Of a DNA stretch of 64,000 nt, positions 9,338 through 18,365 are shown one piece after another. The translations under genes were made by a program, and so were the position numbers. Origin of the DNA: Thraustochytrium sp. TN22 (Eukaryota > Sar > Bigyra > Thraustochytrida > Thraustochytriidae); contig JABLUY010000149.1 in the NCBI GenBank assembly GCA_013306675.1, forward strand, positions 1-64,000. Direction: 5' to 3'. The notes below the pieces were generated by a model, which did not search any database, was not told where the DNA came from, and was given only the letters and a program-made list of their open reading frames with translations. Numbering within the stretch: the stretch's first letter is position 1; each line of letters starts with the position of its first letter.

Positions 9338-12300
9338 ATGACGCAGATGACGGCCAAGGAGGCCGCCGCGGCCGCGATGCAGGGCAAGCAGGCCGGCGGG
9401 CCGAGCGGCGCAGGCGCCACCGCGGTGGCGCTGGGCGCAGGCGCGAGCCCCGAGATGCGAGCGCGAGAGGACCTGCTGCAGCGGCTGTCGGAGTTCGACG
9501 CGCGGTCGGTGCGCGAGGTGGACGAGTCGGTGCCGGAGGAGCGGTACATGGGGGAGGCGACCGAGGAAGCGCCGAGTAGCTTCGAGTCGTACGCGCAGCT
9601 GTTCGAGGACACCATGGCGCTGACCGCCAAGTACATGGACCTCTCGCAGGACTCCAAATTGGAGGCGGACGCGACCTACTACCTGGTGAGCGACCTGTGG
9701 GCCGAGCAGCTGCGGAGGTGGCAGGTGCGTTTCGAGGAGTCCTTCGAGCCGCTCCTGAGCGGCGACTCGAGCCCGCCCAGCGACTGGACGCCAGGTGACG
9801 TGGTGCCGCCCGGGCCGGTGGACAACAGGGAACTGGTGGAACGTTGCACGCCGTGGGGCGTCGAGGTGAAGGAGGACGTGCTGGACACCAGCTACTACCT
9901 GGTGGACGAGGAGGCCTGGCGCGTGCTCATGGCGCGCTTCGGCGGCGGGCCTGAGGTGGCGCGCGTGGCGACGCTGGGCGTGGACGGCGACGCCCACGTA
10001 GAGGCGCGCGGCATGACGCTCATGGTCCTGTCGGCCACGGACCTCACCCAGTTCCGGCGCGCCGTCTTTTCCAAGCAGACCACGGTGCGCGAGGTGCTCG
10101 AGGTCATGTGCCGGCGCTTCGACCTGGACCCAGACTACGCGCGCCTGTGGGACTTTTGGGCGGGCCGCTGCCACAACTGCCTGGAGAACGACGAGTGGAC
10201 GCTGCAGGAGGCGGACATCACAGACAACCAGCACCTGCTGATCGAGATCAAGGGACCCGAGGGCCAGTTCTTGCTGGACGCCAAGGACCCGCCCATTGAG
10301 TCGGCGCTCCCGGCATCGGCGCTGGCCGGCATCGGCGGCCGCTCCTACATGACGCCCTACGGCCGCGGGCTCCCGGCCGAGCCCGGTCTGGTGGGCCTCT
10401 TCAACCTGCGCAACACGTGCTACATGAACTCGACGCTGCAGTGCCTGAGCAACGTGCCGCTGCTGCGCGACTACTTTCTCTCCGAGGACTACGAGGACGA
10501 TCTCAACGAGGACAACCCGCTCGGCACGGGAGGTCGTCTGGCGCACGCCTTTGCGCAGCTGCTGCGCTCGCTCTGGGACGAGGACTCGCGCTTGCCGCGC
10601 GCCGTCTCGCCTGGCGCCTTCAAGAACATCCTCGACGACGTGCACCCGGACTTTGCCGGCTTCATGCAGCATGACGCGCAAGAGCTGCTCTCGTACCTGC
10701 TCGACGACATGCACGAGGACGTCAACCGCGTGCTCAAGAAGCCCTACACGGAGCCCGTCGAGGCCAATGGCCGGCCCGACGAGGAGGTCGCTCGCGAGGC
10801 CATGGAGATTTACAAGATGCGCAACGACTCGCAGGTCGCCGACCTGTGCGCCGGCATGCTCATGTCCAAGGTCTCCTGCCCGCGCCCCGGCTGCGCGCAC
10901 GTCTCGGTCACATTCGACCCATACATGGTGCTGCCTCTCCCAGTCGAGGCTGGGCCCATCAAGTCGCGCCGCGTCGAGGTCACCGTCGTACCCTTCCGCT
11001 CGCCCATGCGCCGCCGCGTCCTGCGCCTCGAGTGCCCGGTCAGCGGCCCGCTCGCGCTGCTGCGCAACCTCGTGGCGCGCCGCCTCGGCTTGCGGCCCCA
11101 AGACCTCATGCTCATCGAGGTCATCGAGCATAAGATCATCCGCGTGCTCGCCGAGTATATGAAGATCGACTCGCTCTCCACGCTCGCCTCCATCTACGTC
11201 TACGAGCACCCGCTCGTGTCCGAGCATCTGGACATGCTGCACGGGGATTTCACGCGCTGGTTCCGTCCGCCGCTCGCGCGCACGGGCGGCGAGATCCGCG
11301 TCGACGAGAACCACCTTGGCCTCTCCATCGCCACGGCCACGCCCGTCGGCTCAGCCACCGCCTCGGCCGTCGGCGCCGCTGCGGCCGAGGCCGCCAAGCG
11401 CCGCGCCGCCACGGCCGGCACGGCTGGCCGCGCGCCGCCGCAGGGCGGCGGCCGCGGCCCGCTGCCCTCGGCGCTCGGCGGCGCCGGCGGCACGCGCGCG
11501 CCGCCGCCCCCGCCGCCGCCCCCGCCGCCGCCCGTCAGCATCGAGGCCATGCTGCGCGGCCTGGACCACATCGACCTGGAGCAGCGCGGCAAGGGTCACT
11601 TCCAGCCCTGCTCCATCACGCTCAAGACGCAGGGGCCGGACGTGAGCACCTTGCCGGAGTCGCGCCGCCTGGCCAAGGACAAGTATCCGTGCCCGTTCCA
11701 AAAGGACCAGATCTGGCTCGGCGGCCTCGAGCCCTACTCCATGTCCACGGCTCGCCAGAGCATCCGCTTGGAGGTCCTCCACGTCGAGCTTGACTCCAGC
11801 AAGGAGTTCTTCCGCGTCTACATGATGCTCGACGTCCACCGCATGCTTTCGCGCCCGCAGCAGCGCATCTACCAGCAGGAGGCGCGCCTTCTCGTTGGCG
11901 AGTACGTGCCCACGGAGATGGTCGAGGAGGCGCGGGCCGGCGGCCGCCGCCGCCGCCTCGGCCGCCGCGCGGGCACTGGCGCCGGCAGCGAGGACTCGGG
12001 CGACGGCGCCGGTTCTGGCAAGGCGGGCAAGTCCAAGTCCGAGGGCCGCAGGTCCATGTCGCGCTTCATTCCCAAGAAGCTCTTTGGCGGCATCGGCCGC
12101 CGCAGCTCCCGCTCGCGCTCCGCCGCTGCCACCGCCGGCGCCGAGCCCGAGTCGAAGCATGGCGGCGTCGCTGACGTCATGGAGGAGCTTGACGAGGACG
12201 TTGCGGCCGATGCTGCCGCCGCCGCCGCCGAGGGCGACCTGGCCGGCGGGGCCGCCCCCGGTGACGAGACCGAAGACGAGGACGACGACGACGACGACGA

Positions 12301-13660
12301 CGCCGACGCCGTGGCCGGCGTGAACGCCGACGGCGAGCCCGTGCTCAACAACATGGGCGAGGTGTACCTGGACGCGGGCGCCTGGAAGGCGCTCTACTAC
12401 ACGTCGCCGGATGAGCCGAGCTACGTGCGCCGCGACCAGCCCTTCAAGGTGCGCGCCACCGTGGACGAGACGGGCAGCGCCTTCTTCGGCAAGGTCATCA
12501 TTGACGCGGGCTACCAGACCACCGACACCATGTCCTTCTTCTTGCACCTGGCGCCGCCCTCCATGATGCCGCTCATGGACATTGAGTCGCCGCAGTCCCA
12601 GCAAGCGTCGCTCATCGACCGCAAGCTCTCCATCAACTCTACGCGTAGCATCCGCGCTGTGCATCAAATTGACCCGTCCCAGCTCAGCTCTCGCCACCCG
12701 TACGCTCGCGACAAGTTCTGCATGGACCCCGGCGTCTTTCTCACCGACGAAACCATTACCGAGGGCGGCGTCTACAAGATGGTCGTTGAGTACTACATGG
12801 GCGTGTACAACGACTTCATGGCCCGGGGCCGGTACAAGATCCGCGACCCGCCCGAGGATCTCGACTCCCTGCCTGCCGAGGTCACGCTCGAGGACATGGA
12901 GAGCTTCCTCGAGATTTGCCACGTCGGTCGCAACTACAACCTCGCCCCCACGCAGCGCGACCAGCGCAGCGGCGAGCCCGTCGAGCCGAACTCAGACCGC
13001 GAGTTCTACTACACCAAGAACTCCTTCGCGCGCATTTGCATCGAGTGGATCCCCACCTGCCCCATCGTCACGCTCTTTGCCATCATGGACATTTACCTCG
13101 ACCACCACTACAACCGCGGCCAGCTCCGCGCCGAGGCCAACATGCGCATCGAGGACTGCCTCGATCTCCTCTGCAACGAGGAGCAGCTTGGCGAGCACGA
13201 CTCATGGTACTGCTCCAACTGCAAGGTGCACACCGTCGCCACCAAGACGCTCCAGATTTGGTCCTTCCCGCCCGTCCTCATCCTCCACCTCAAGCGCTTC
13301 GCCCAGGAGGCTGACGGCTACTTTTCCGAGAAGCTCCAGACCCAGATTGACTTCCCGCTCGAGGACCTCGACCTGCGCCGCTACCCGCTCGACCCGGAGA
13401 CCGCCGACTCGTCCATTTACGACCTCTGCTGTATCTCCAACCACTACGGCGGCATCGGCTCCGGCCACTACACCTGCTACGCGCGCCACGACAAGGACGG
13501 ATCCTGGCACGAGTTCGACGACGACGCCGTCTTTCCTGTTCGCAACCTCGCCGCCATTGTGTCCTCCGCCGCCTATGTCCTCTTTTACCTCCGCCGCGAC
13601 TTTAGGCCCACGGGTTGGGGCGAGCCGGTCGCCGACCCTCTCTACGGCCCGATGCGTTGA
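9338..13660 (+). CDS. Ubiquitin-specific protease, USP4/11/15-like, with long insert
   Basis: This 1,440-residue cysteine protease removes ubiquitin from proteins. A DUSP domain (about 110-225; YYLVSDLW ... PGPVDNREL) is followed by a UBL domain (about 223-310), the architecture of USP4/11/15. The catalytic domain starts near 350. The Cys box has nucleophile Cys361 in NTCYMN. The His box GSGHYTCYA has His1377, and HEFDDDAV supplies the Asp/Asn. A structural zinc ribbon is formed by Cys514/Cys519 and Cys1292/Cys1295. Blocks such as DNPLGTGG, HDAQELLSYLLDDMHED and SVTFDPY match USP15 closely. It is about 460 residues longer than USP15. The excess lies in the split catalytic domain and includes polyproline (near 723), Ser/Arg-rich and polyaspartate (near 980) stretches. 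The residue before NTC is Arg where the family almost always has Gly. No intron is evident. Confidence 0.93.
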   Translation: MTQMTAKEAAAAAMQGKQAGGPSGAGATAVALGAGASPEMRAREDLLQRLSEFDARSVREVDESVPEERYMGEATEEAPSSFESYAQLFEDTMALTAKYMDLSQDSKLEADATYYLVSDLWAEQLRRWQVRFEESFEPLLSGDSSPPSDWTPGDVVPPGPVDNRELVERCTPWGVEVKEDVLDTSYYLVDEEAWRVLMARFGGGPEVARVATLGVDGDAHVEARGMTLMVLSATDLTQFRRAVFSKQTTVREVLEVMCRRFDLDPDYARLWDFWAGRCHNCLENDEWTLQEADITDNQHLLIEIKGPEGQFLLDAKDPPIESALPASALAGIGGRSYMTPYGRGLPAEPGLVGLFNLRNTCYMNSTLQCLSNVPLLRDYFLSEDYEDDLNEDNPLGTGGRLAHAFAQLLRSLWDEDSRLPRAVSPGAFKNILDDVHPDFAGFMQHDAQELLSYLLDDMHEDVNRVLKKPYTEPVEANGRPDEEVAREAMEIYKMRNDSQVADLCAGMLMSKVSCPRPGCAHVSVTFDPYMVLPLPVEAGPIKSRRVEVTVVPFRSPMRRRVLRLECPVSGPLALLRNLVARRLGLRPQDLMLIEVIEHKIIRVLAEYMKIDSLSTLASIYVYEHPLVSEHLDMLHGDFTRWFRPPLARTGGEIRVDENHLGLSIATATPVGSATASAVGAAAAEAAKRRAATAGTAGRAPPQGGGRGPLPSALGGAGGTRAPPPPPPPPPPPVSIEAMLRGLDHIDLEQRGKGHFQPCSITLKTQGPDVSTLPESRRLAKDKYPCPFQKDQIWLGGLEPYSMSTARQSIRLEVLHVELDSSKEFFRVYMMLDVHRMLSRPQQRIYQQEARLLVGEYVPTEMVEEARAGGRRRRLGRRAGTGAGSEDSGDGAGSGKAGKSKSEGRRSMSRFIPKKLFGGIGRRSSRSRSAAATAGAEPESKHGGVADVMEELDEDVAADAAAAAAEGDLAGGAAPGDETEDEDDDDDDDADAVAGVNADGEPVLNNMGEVYLDAGAWKALYYTSPDEPSYVRRDQPFKVRATVDETGSAFFGKVIIDAGYQTTDTMSFFLHLAPPSMMPLMDIESPQSQQASLIDRKLSINSTRSIRAVHQIDPSQLSSRHPYARDKFCMDPGVFLTDETITEGGVYKMVVEYYMGVYNDFMARGRYKIRDPPEDLDSLPAEVTLEDMESFLEICHVGRNYNLAPTQRDQRSGEPVEPNSDREFYYTKNSFARICIEWIPTCPIVTLFAIMDIYLDHHYNRGQLRAEANMRIEDCLDLLCNEEQLGEHDSWYCSNCKVHTVATKTLQIWSFPPVLILHLKRFAQEADGYFSEKLQTQIDFPLEDLDLRRYPLDPETADSSIYDLCCISNHYGGIGSGHYTCYARHDKDGSWHEFDDDAVFPVRNLAAIVSSAAYVLFYLRRDFRPTGWGEPVADPLYGPMR

Positions 13661-14175
13661 TGACATGTGAGTCATGCACGAGCGGGGGCTGACGGTGCGT
13701 CTGCCTGCTAGCTGACCGCGACTTGAACAACAACATTTGTCAATCTTTCAATTTCAACACGATTTCAACACGATTTCAACACGACGCTGATCGGGATTTA
13801 ACAGTGAACGAAAGTTGCGAGATGCATCAACATGGTCGTGCACGTCGACTCGGAGGTGAGGAAGCCAAACACGGACGCCAACTTGGAAAGGGCCTGCTCA
13901 TGTCCGAGCTGTTTGTGCAGAATGTGCGATGCATCGATGTGGTCGTGAATGCCGACTCTCGCACTGATGCAAGCAAGTTGACGTGCAGAAAGAACAACAT
14001 GTGCCAACCTGCTTCTTGGAGGGCCTCACCATACATACATAAGATGCATAGTTACAAAGAAACAGACAGACAGACAGAGGGACAAATAGCATTCCCAAGA
14101 GTGAGAGGGGTTGAAATAGGCTACCAAAGGATTCTCCTCTTCTCCTCTTGCGCGTGTGAGTGTTGCTGTATCGGT
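13661..14175. other. Convergent 3' region, AT-richer
   Basis: No gene is seen. These 515 bases hold the 3' ends of the USP and membrane-protein genes. They are noticeably richer in A and T than the coding DNA and contain three near-copies of GATTTCAACAC at about 13749-13785 and a short GACA run near 14062-14078. Confidence 0.5.
13749..13785. repeat. Triple GATTTCAACAC repeat
   Basis: Three near-identical tandem copies of a 12-base unit (ATTTCAACACG) lie in the 3' region of the USP gene. Confidence 0.8.
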
Positions 14176-15030
14176 CTACTCCTTCTTCTTGGCCTCGGCA
14201 GACTTGCCGCCCGTGGCCTCGGGCACGGGCGTAAAGTACGGGAGGCCGATGAGCGAGCTGACGCAAATCACGAGGATACCGCATGGAATGTGGTAAGACG
14301 GGAGGTTCACCTCGAGGCCCAGCTGACGGTCGCCCGTGATGACCGGCAGGTACTGAAAGCCGAGGGCGAAGATGAGGTGGTGCACGCCACAAGCAATGTA
14401 GACGGACTTGGCGGCGCGCGAGGCCATGGCGGCCATCTGGAAGGCGCCGATGATGGCAATGAAGAAGCCAAAGGTGCGCAGGCCAATGTAGTTCGGGCCC
14501 TTGCGCAGGTACGGGTTCTGCACGATGGGGAACTCGTGGTACTCGAGCGGGTCGCCCATGATGAAGCAGCCCTCCATAAAGTCAAAGCCACCGGCGAGCG
14601 CCAAGCACAGGCGCGCCACCAGCTCCGGCTTGTCCTCCTCCTCCGGCAAGGCCGGCTTGGGCGCGTTCAGGATGGACCGCTGCACGAGCGCCAGCGTCAA
14701 GAACCCGCTCAGGATGTGCGGCACGAAGTCCACGCCGAGCTGCGGCGGCGCCTTGAAGAAGTACATCATGAAGATGACGAAGGGCCCGGTCAGCATGCGG
14801 CCGGCGCCCGTAATGGCCGACAGCATGTAGTCATTCGACCACGCGCTGCCCAGGTAGATGAGCACCATGCCCAGCTCCACCAGCGCGCACATGCGTTGCG
14901 ACATGCCGTGCGGCGACGCCACCTCCGGCACGCGCTCCATGAAGGTCTCCGGCGCGAGCAGCATCACCGCCGCGTGCGCGCTCAGGTACGCCGCCCACGC
15001 GCCCTGCGCCACCTGCACCGCGTTCACCAT
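14176..15030 (-). CDS. Unrecognised multi-span membrane protein with KKxx tail
   Basis: I do not recognise this 284-residue protein. About seven hydrophobic segments are visible near 9-26, 46-64, 70-92, 104-120, 181-204, 209-228 and 246-266. A charged Glu/Lys/Pro loop lies near 122-138 and a polar stretch rich in Tyr/Pro/Asn near 157-178. The C-terminus ends KKKE, a classic dilysine ER-retrieval signal, which suggests residence in the ER or early Golgi. The two halves look loosely alike (helix, short polar turn, helix rich in small residues, loop, helix), suggesting an internal duplication. The start chosen is the ATG at 15030. The frame stays open for another 125 codons upstream, but that part is Arg/Ala-rich, lacks an ATG and looks like leader sequence. 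There are no catalytic motifs. Confidence 0.78.
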   Translation of the reverse strand: MVNAVQVAQGAWAAYLSAHAAVMLLAPETFMERVPEVASPHGMSQRMCALVELGMVLIYLGSAWSNDYMLSAITGAGRMLTGPFVIFMMYFFKAPPQLGVDFVPHILSGFLTLALVQRSILNAPKPALPEEEDKPELVARLCLALAGGFDFMEGCFIMGDPLEYHEFPIVQNPYLRKGPNYIGLRTFGFFIAIIGAFQMAAMASRAAKSVYIACGVHHLIFALGFQYLPVITGDRQLGLEVNLPSYHIPCGILVICVSSLIGLPYFTPVPEATGGKSAEAKKKE

Positions 15031-16087
15031 CTCGCCTCGCCGCGCCGCGCCTCCGTCTCCGCCGGTCGCCGTGCTCGCGCTCGCTGCTCGTGCTCGCTGC
15101 TCGCGATCCCGCACTGCCGCCCTCCGCGCCGCGCCGCCGCGCGGTCCGAGTGCACGCCCTCCTCCACGCCGCCGTTCCAGATGGCGCGCGTCGGACTGGG
15201 AAGCGGCCGCTTTCTGGCCCGCGCGCACCGCACTGCAGGACACGCGCCGCCACCACGGCCACGGCCACTCCAGCGACTGCGCGCCGCTTCTGGCCCCCTG
15301 AGAGCCACGCCGGACGACGGCGGCGAGACCGCGGCAGCGACGCTGGCCGCCGGGCCTCGTCCGAGCGTGACTACTGTCCTGCGGTGGCGATGGCGGGCGG
15401 ATCACTCACCATGGGCAAGCGAGGCTCGCCCGCTCCGCAGGAATGCGCACACCGAGAGCCATCGAGGCCTCAAGGCCAGCCACACGTCTGCCAGCCACGT
15501 GGCGGCACGCTCCGCCTCGCTCGCTCGCTCGCTTCAGTTGTCGTCTCCGACGTCTCGTGCCTCGCGCACATCGTCTCGTGCCGCCGGTCGCGGTCTTGAC
15601 GTCTTGCCCGCGCTCTGGCAGGCTGTGCCAGTACTCCGCCAGTGGTCCCGCGACGGACGCTCCGCGCGGCCAGATCCAATCGGCGCGGCTCGCGCGCGTG
15701 CCACTGGCGGCCGGTCTGCGCCCCGCGGCCGCGCGCTCTCTCCGAGCCCGAGGCCGCGAGGCGCTGCCTGCCCGCGCGCCGCCGCGGCAGCGCCTGTGAC
15801 TTGGTCTCGGCGTGTCGCGTGCGGCTTCGGGACTCGCGCTTGCTTGGCAAAGCCTAGCTTCGCGCCGGGCCTGGCTTCGCGCCGCGCCTGGCCGGCCTGC
15901 GCTGCTGCGCCGTGCGCTGCCGCGCTGCGGCTGGGACTCGGCGGGCGCCCCGCCCCGCCCGCCGCGACAGCGCCGCGACAGCGCCGCGACAGGACCTCGG
16001 GGGCACGAACCAGCTGCGCTCCGCCGGGATGGGCCTCCCCGGCCAGGACCAGCAGTACGGCGCCGGCGACCGCGACCGCCGCGCGTC
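15031..16087. other. Divergent spacer between membrane-protein and J-protein genes
   Basis: No gene is supported in this 1.06-kb GC-rich stretch, which should hold two divergent promoters. It contains three tandem copies of an 11-base unit (GCCGCGACAGC) at 15961-15992, 95-127 bases upstream of the J-protein ATG. Confidence 0.5.
15961..15992. repeat. 11-base tandem repeat upstream of J-protein gene
   Basis: Three copies of GCCGCGACAGC lie in tandem near the start of the J-domain gene, probably in its leader. Confidence 0.85.
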
Positions 16088-16152
16088 ATGAGGGCCCACC
16101 TGCACCTGCGCTGGCGACGAGCGCGAGCGCCGCAGGCCGCGTCCGTGGAGGC

Positions 16153-16191
<39 letters not shown>

Positions 16192-16939
16192 GCAGCAGAA
16201 ACAGCAGAAGCAGCAGAAGCAGAAGCGGAAGCCAAACGCCGGCGACGAGGCGGTGGCGACGCTGTTGGCCTGCGACGACCCGCATCGCCTGCTGGGCGTG
16301 CCGCGCGACGCGAACGCGCGCGAGGTGCGCCGTGCGTACAGGCAGCTCGCGCTCAAGTGGCACCCGGACAAGAACGCGGCGCCTGAGGCGAGCGCCTGCT
16401 TCGCCAAGGTCTGCGCGGCCTTTGCGGAGCTGTCGTCCTCCGCGGCGCCGCCCGTGGCCCGCCGCGAGAGCCCGACGCCGGCACAGACGACAAAGCAAGC
16501 CAAGCAGCACAGGTCGGCCGAGGTGCGGCGCGATGACGCGCGGCGCGGTGACGCGCGGCCAAGGGCCAACCGGCAGCAAGCTGGTCCTGTGCGCGGCGCC
16601 GGCGCCCCGCCGCGCAGACCCAGGCAGCCACGGCCAAAGAGCGCGCCGCCGCTGCAAGCAACACAGCAGCCAGCCCATGCCGAGGCGGAGATCGACCGGT
16701 CGCAGCCAGCCTTGGACCTCGCCGCAGGCACGCGCGTCGAGCTGCGGTCCGTCGGCAGCCCACAGGGGTGGGAGGCCGCAATCGTGGAGGAGATCGGCGC
16801 GCTGCTGGACTATGTGGAGCTCACCTTGCCGCCCAGCGGCCGCCGGGTGCGCGTGCGCCCACGAGCTGGAGGAGGCCCTCAGCTCCGCGCACCCGGCACG
16901 CGCGCGCCCGTCGCGCTCGAGGGCGTTGTGCTGCTCTAA
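16088..16939 (+). CDS. J-domain (DnaJ/HSP40) protein with polyglutamine
   Basis: This 283-residue protein should stimulate the ATPase of an Hsp70 partner. A CAG-encoded glutamine run occupies about residues 22-50. The J domain covers about 55-118 (DDPHRLLGVPRDANAREVRR ... HPDKN) with the obligatory HPD at 92-94. There is no Gly/Phe region or zinc finger, so it is a class C (type III) J protein. A Pro/Arg/Gln-rich linker follows. The C-terminal 70 residues (near 212-260: GTRVELRSVG ... VEEIGALLDYVELTLP) read like a small beta-barrel of Tudor/SH3 type, which is an inference. The ATG at 16088 is the first in the frame. Upstream open sequence lacks an ATG. The client or compartment cannot be deduced. 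Confidence 0.8.
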
Positions 16940-17225
16940 GGCCTAAACTCGCCTCTCTTGATGCATGTAAAATGATCACACCTGACTGAACATTGTTTGT
17001 CTGTGCTGTTTCTGTTTCTCTCTCTTCCCCCCCCCCTCTCTCTTTCTCTCTCTCGCCAATCTGTGTACGCGGACCGGGTGCCGCGGGCGCCGGCGGCTGG
17101 CAAAAGCATGCCGGCGGTCGCCGCAGGGCTGCGTCGCGTCGCGTCGCGTCGCGTGCGCGAGCCGAGCCCGTCCTGGGTGTAAATGGCGCGGCGTGCGAGA
17201 ACTCGCGCGCCGTCGCCGACTTACT
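16940..17225. other. Convergent 3' spacer
   Basis: These 286 bases between the stop codons of the J-protein and UBC12 genes contain a pyrimidine-only tract (about 17015-17058) and a GCGTC pentamer repeat (about 17129-17151). No gene is seen. Confidence 0.5.
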
Positions 17226-18122
17226 TTACTGTGAGTCGGCCGGAATGGCCGGCGGGAAGCTCTCGTTCTCCACCGTGTAGCCCTTGAGCGAGCGCTGCAC
17301 GTTTAGCATGAAACGCTGCTTGTTGGTGCGCAGCATCTCGGCGGCCTCTGCACGCCGGCCGAAGTCAGTACACCTCAAGACAAGGTCAAGAATCCCGCGT
17401 CGCTCGAGCAACTTACGGTGGTTGAGCGGGTCGTCCGGGTTGGGCTGCACGAAGAGTACAATGAGTCCGTAGATGACCGCGTTGATGTCAAGCACGGGCT
17501 TCCAGTCGGCGCGCAGGATGTTGAGGCACACGTTGCCCTCGTAGTCGATGTTGGGGTGGTAGATCTTCTCCACGCACTTGACCTTGGGCGGCTCGTGCGG
17601 GTACATGTCCGGCACGGTGAACTGGAACGTGTAGCGGAAGCCCTTCCAGTAGCCGTCGTCCGGCGACACCACCACCTGGAAGTTCATCAGGTCGTTCGGG
17701 TTCGGGAAGATGGCCTTGGCGCAGTCGCCACCGTCCAGCTCCGACACGTCCTTTTGCACGCGGATCTCGCCCGGCCGCAGGCGGCGCCCGGTCTTCTTGG
17801 TCGCCTTGGCGCCCTTGACGCCGAAGATGTTCACGCTGCCGGCGCCGCGCCCGCGCCCGCGGCCCCGCCCGCCGCCGCCGGGCGCCACGGGCGCCGCCGC
17901 CGCGTCGCCGCCCGCGGCCTCGCCGTCGTCGCCGCCGGCCTCGCCTCCGGCCTGGGCGGCCGCGCCGGGGCCTGCGCCTCGGCCCGCCTCGCCCTCGCCC
18001 TCGGCCTCGCCCGCGCCCGCGCCGGGGCCCTCCTCCTCGCCGCGCGCCTGCGCCTGCGCCTGCGCCTCGGCCTCCGCCTTGGCCTTGGCGGCCTCCTCCT
18101 TCTTCTTCATGATGCCAATCAT
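17226..18122 (-). CDS. UBC12: UBC12-like NEDD8-conjugating enzyme (one intron)
   Basis: This E2 receives NEDD8 from the NAE1-UBA3 E1 and passes it to cullins. The UBC fold (about 123-275) carries the UBC12 blocks RVQKDVSELD, YPHEPPKVKC, IYHPNIDYEGNVCLNIL and DWKPVLDINAVIYGL. The active-site Cys is about residue 199. The N-terminus MIGIMKKKEE resembles the short N-terminal peptide with which UBC12 docks on UBA3. Between it and the UBC fold lies a long Ala/Glu/Gly-rich low-complexity stretch absent from human UBC12. A 69-nt intron (17348-17416) interrupts the helix after DPLN. With it removed the protein reads DPLNHQAAEML, exactly collinear with human DPLNKEAAEVL. The spliced product is 275 residues. 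The start is the first ATG. Upstream sequence is a GCC run giving polyglycine, presumably leader. Confidence 0.92.
   Translation of the reverse strand: MIGIMKKKEEAAKAKAEAEAQAQAQARGEEEGPGAGAGEAEGEGEAGRGAGPGAAAQAGGEAGGDDGEAAGGDAAAAPVAPGGGGRGRGRGRGAGSVNIFGVKGAKATKKTGRRLRPGEIRVQKDVSELDGGDCAKAIFPNPNDLMNFQVVVSPDDGYWKGFRYTFQFTVPDMYPHEPPKVKCVEKIYHPNIDYEGNVCLNILRADWKPVLDINAVIYGLIVLFVQPNPDDPLNHRKLLERRGILDLVLRCTDFGRRAEAAEMLRTNKQRFMLNVQRSLKGYTVENESFPPAIPADSQ
17348..17416 (-). other. Spliceosomal intron of UBC12, length divisible by three
   Basis: On the minus strand the segment begins GTAAGTTG and ends GTGCAG, with a branch-like TACTGAC about 20 bases before the 3' end. It is 69 nt, has no stop in the UBC12 frame, and would add 23 residues foreign to the E2 family if retained. 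Removal restores a perfect family alignment. Confidence 0.88.
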
Positions 18123-18176
18123 GGTGCCGCCGCCGCCGCCGCCCTGCCGCCGCGCGAGCCGCTCGGCCGCCGCGCC

Positions 18177-18183
18177 CGCCGCC

Positions 18184-18222
<39 letters not shown>
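18177..18222. repeat. GCC trinucleotide run
   Basis: About fifteen GCC units (GGC on the transcribed strand) lie upstream of the UBC12 ATG. Confidence 0.9.
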
Positions 18223-18223
<1 letters not shown>

Positions 18224-18365
18224 GCAAGCCGCGCCCGCGCCGCGCCGCCGCGCGCCAGGATACTGCCGCGGCGCCAGCTCAAGCTGAGCCGGGCCAGCCT
18301 GAGCAGACTCCGAGTCCGCAGACTTCGACAGTGCCACTGCAGAGAGGAGCAACAGCCTGGGCCAG

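Noticed and set aside
15031-15405. Upstream extension of the multi-span membrane protein
   Set aside because: It has no ATG in this part, and its composition is that of GC-rich non-coding DNA.
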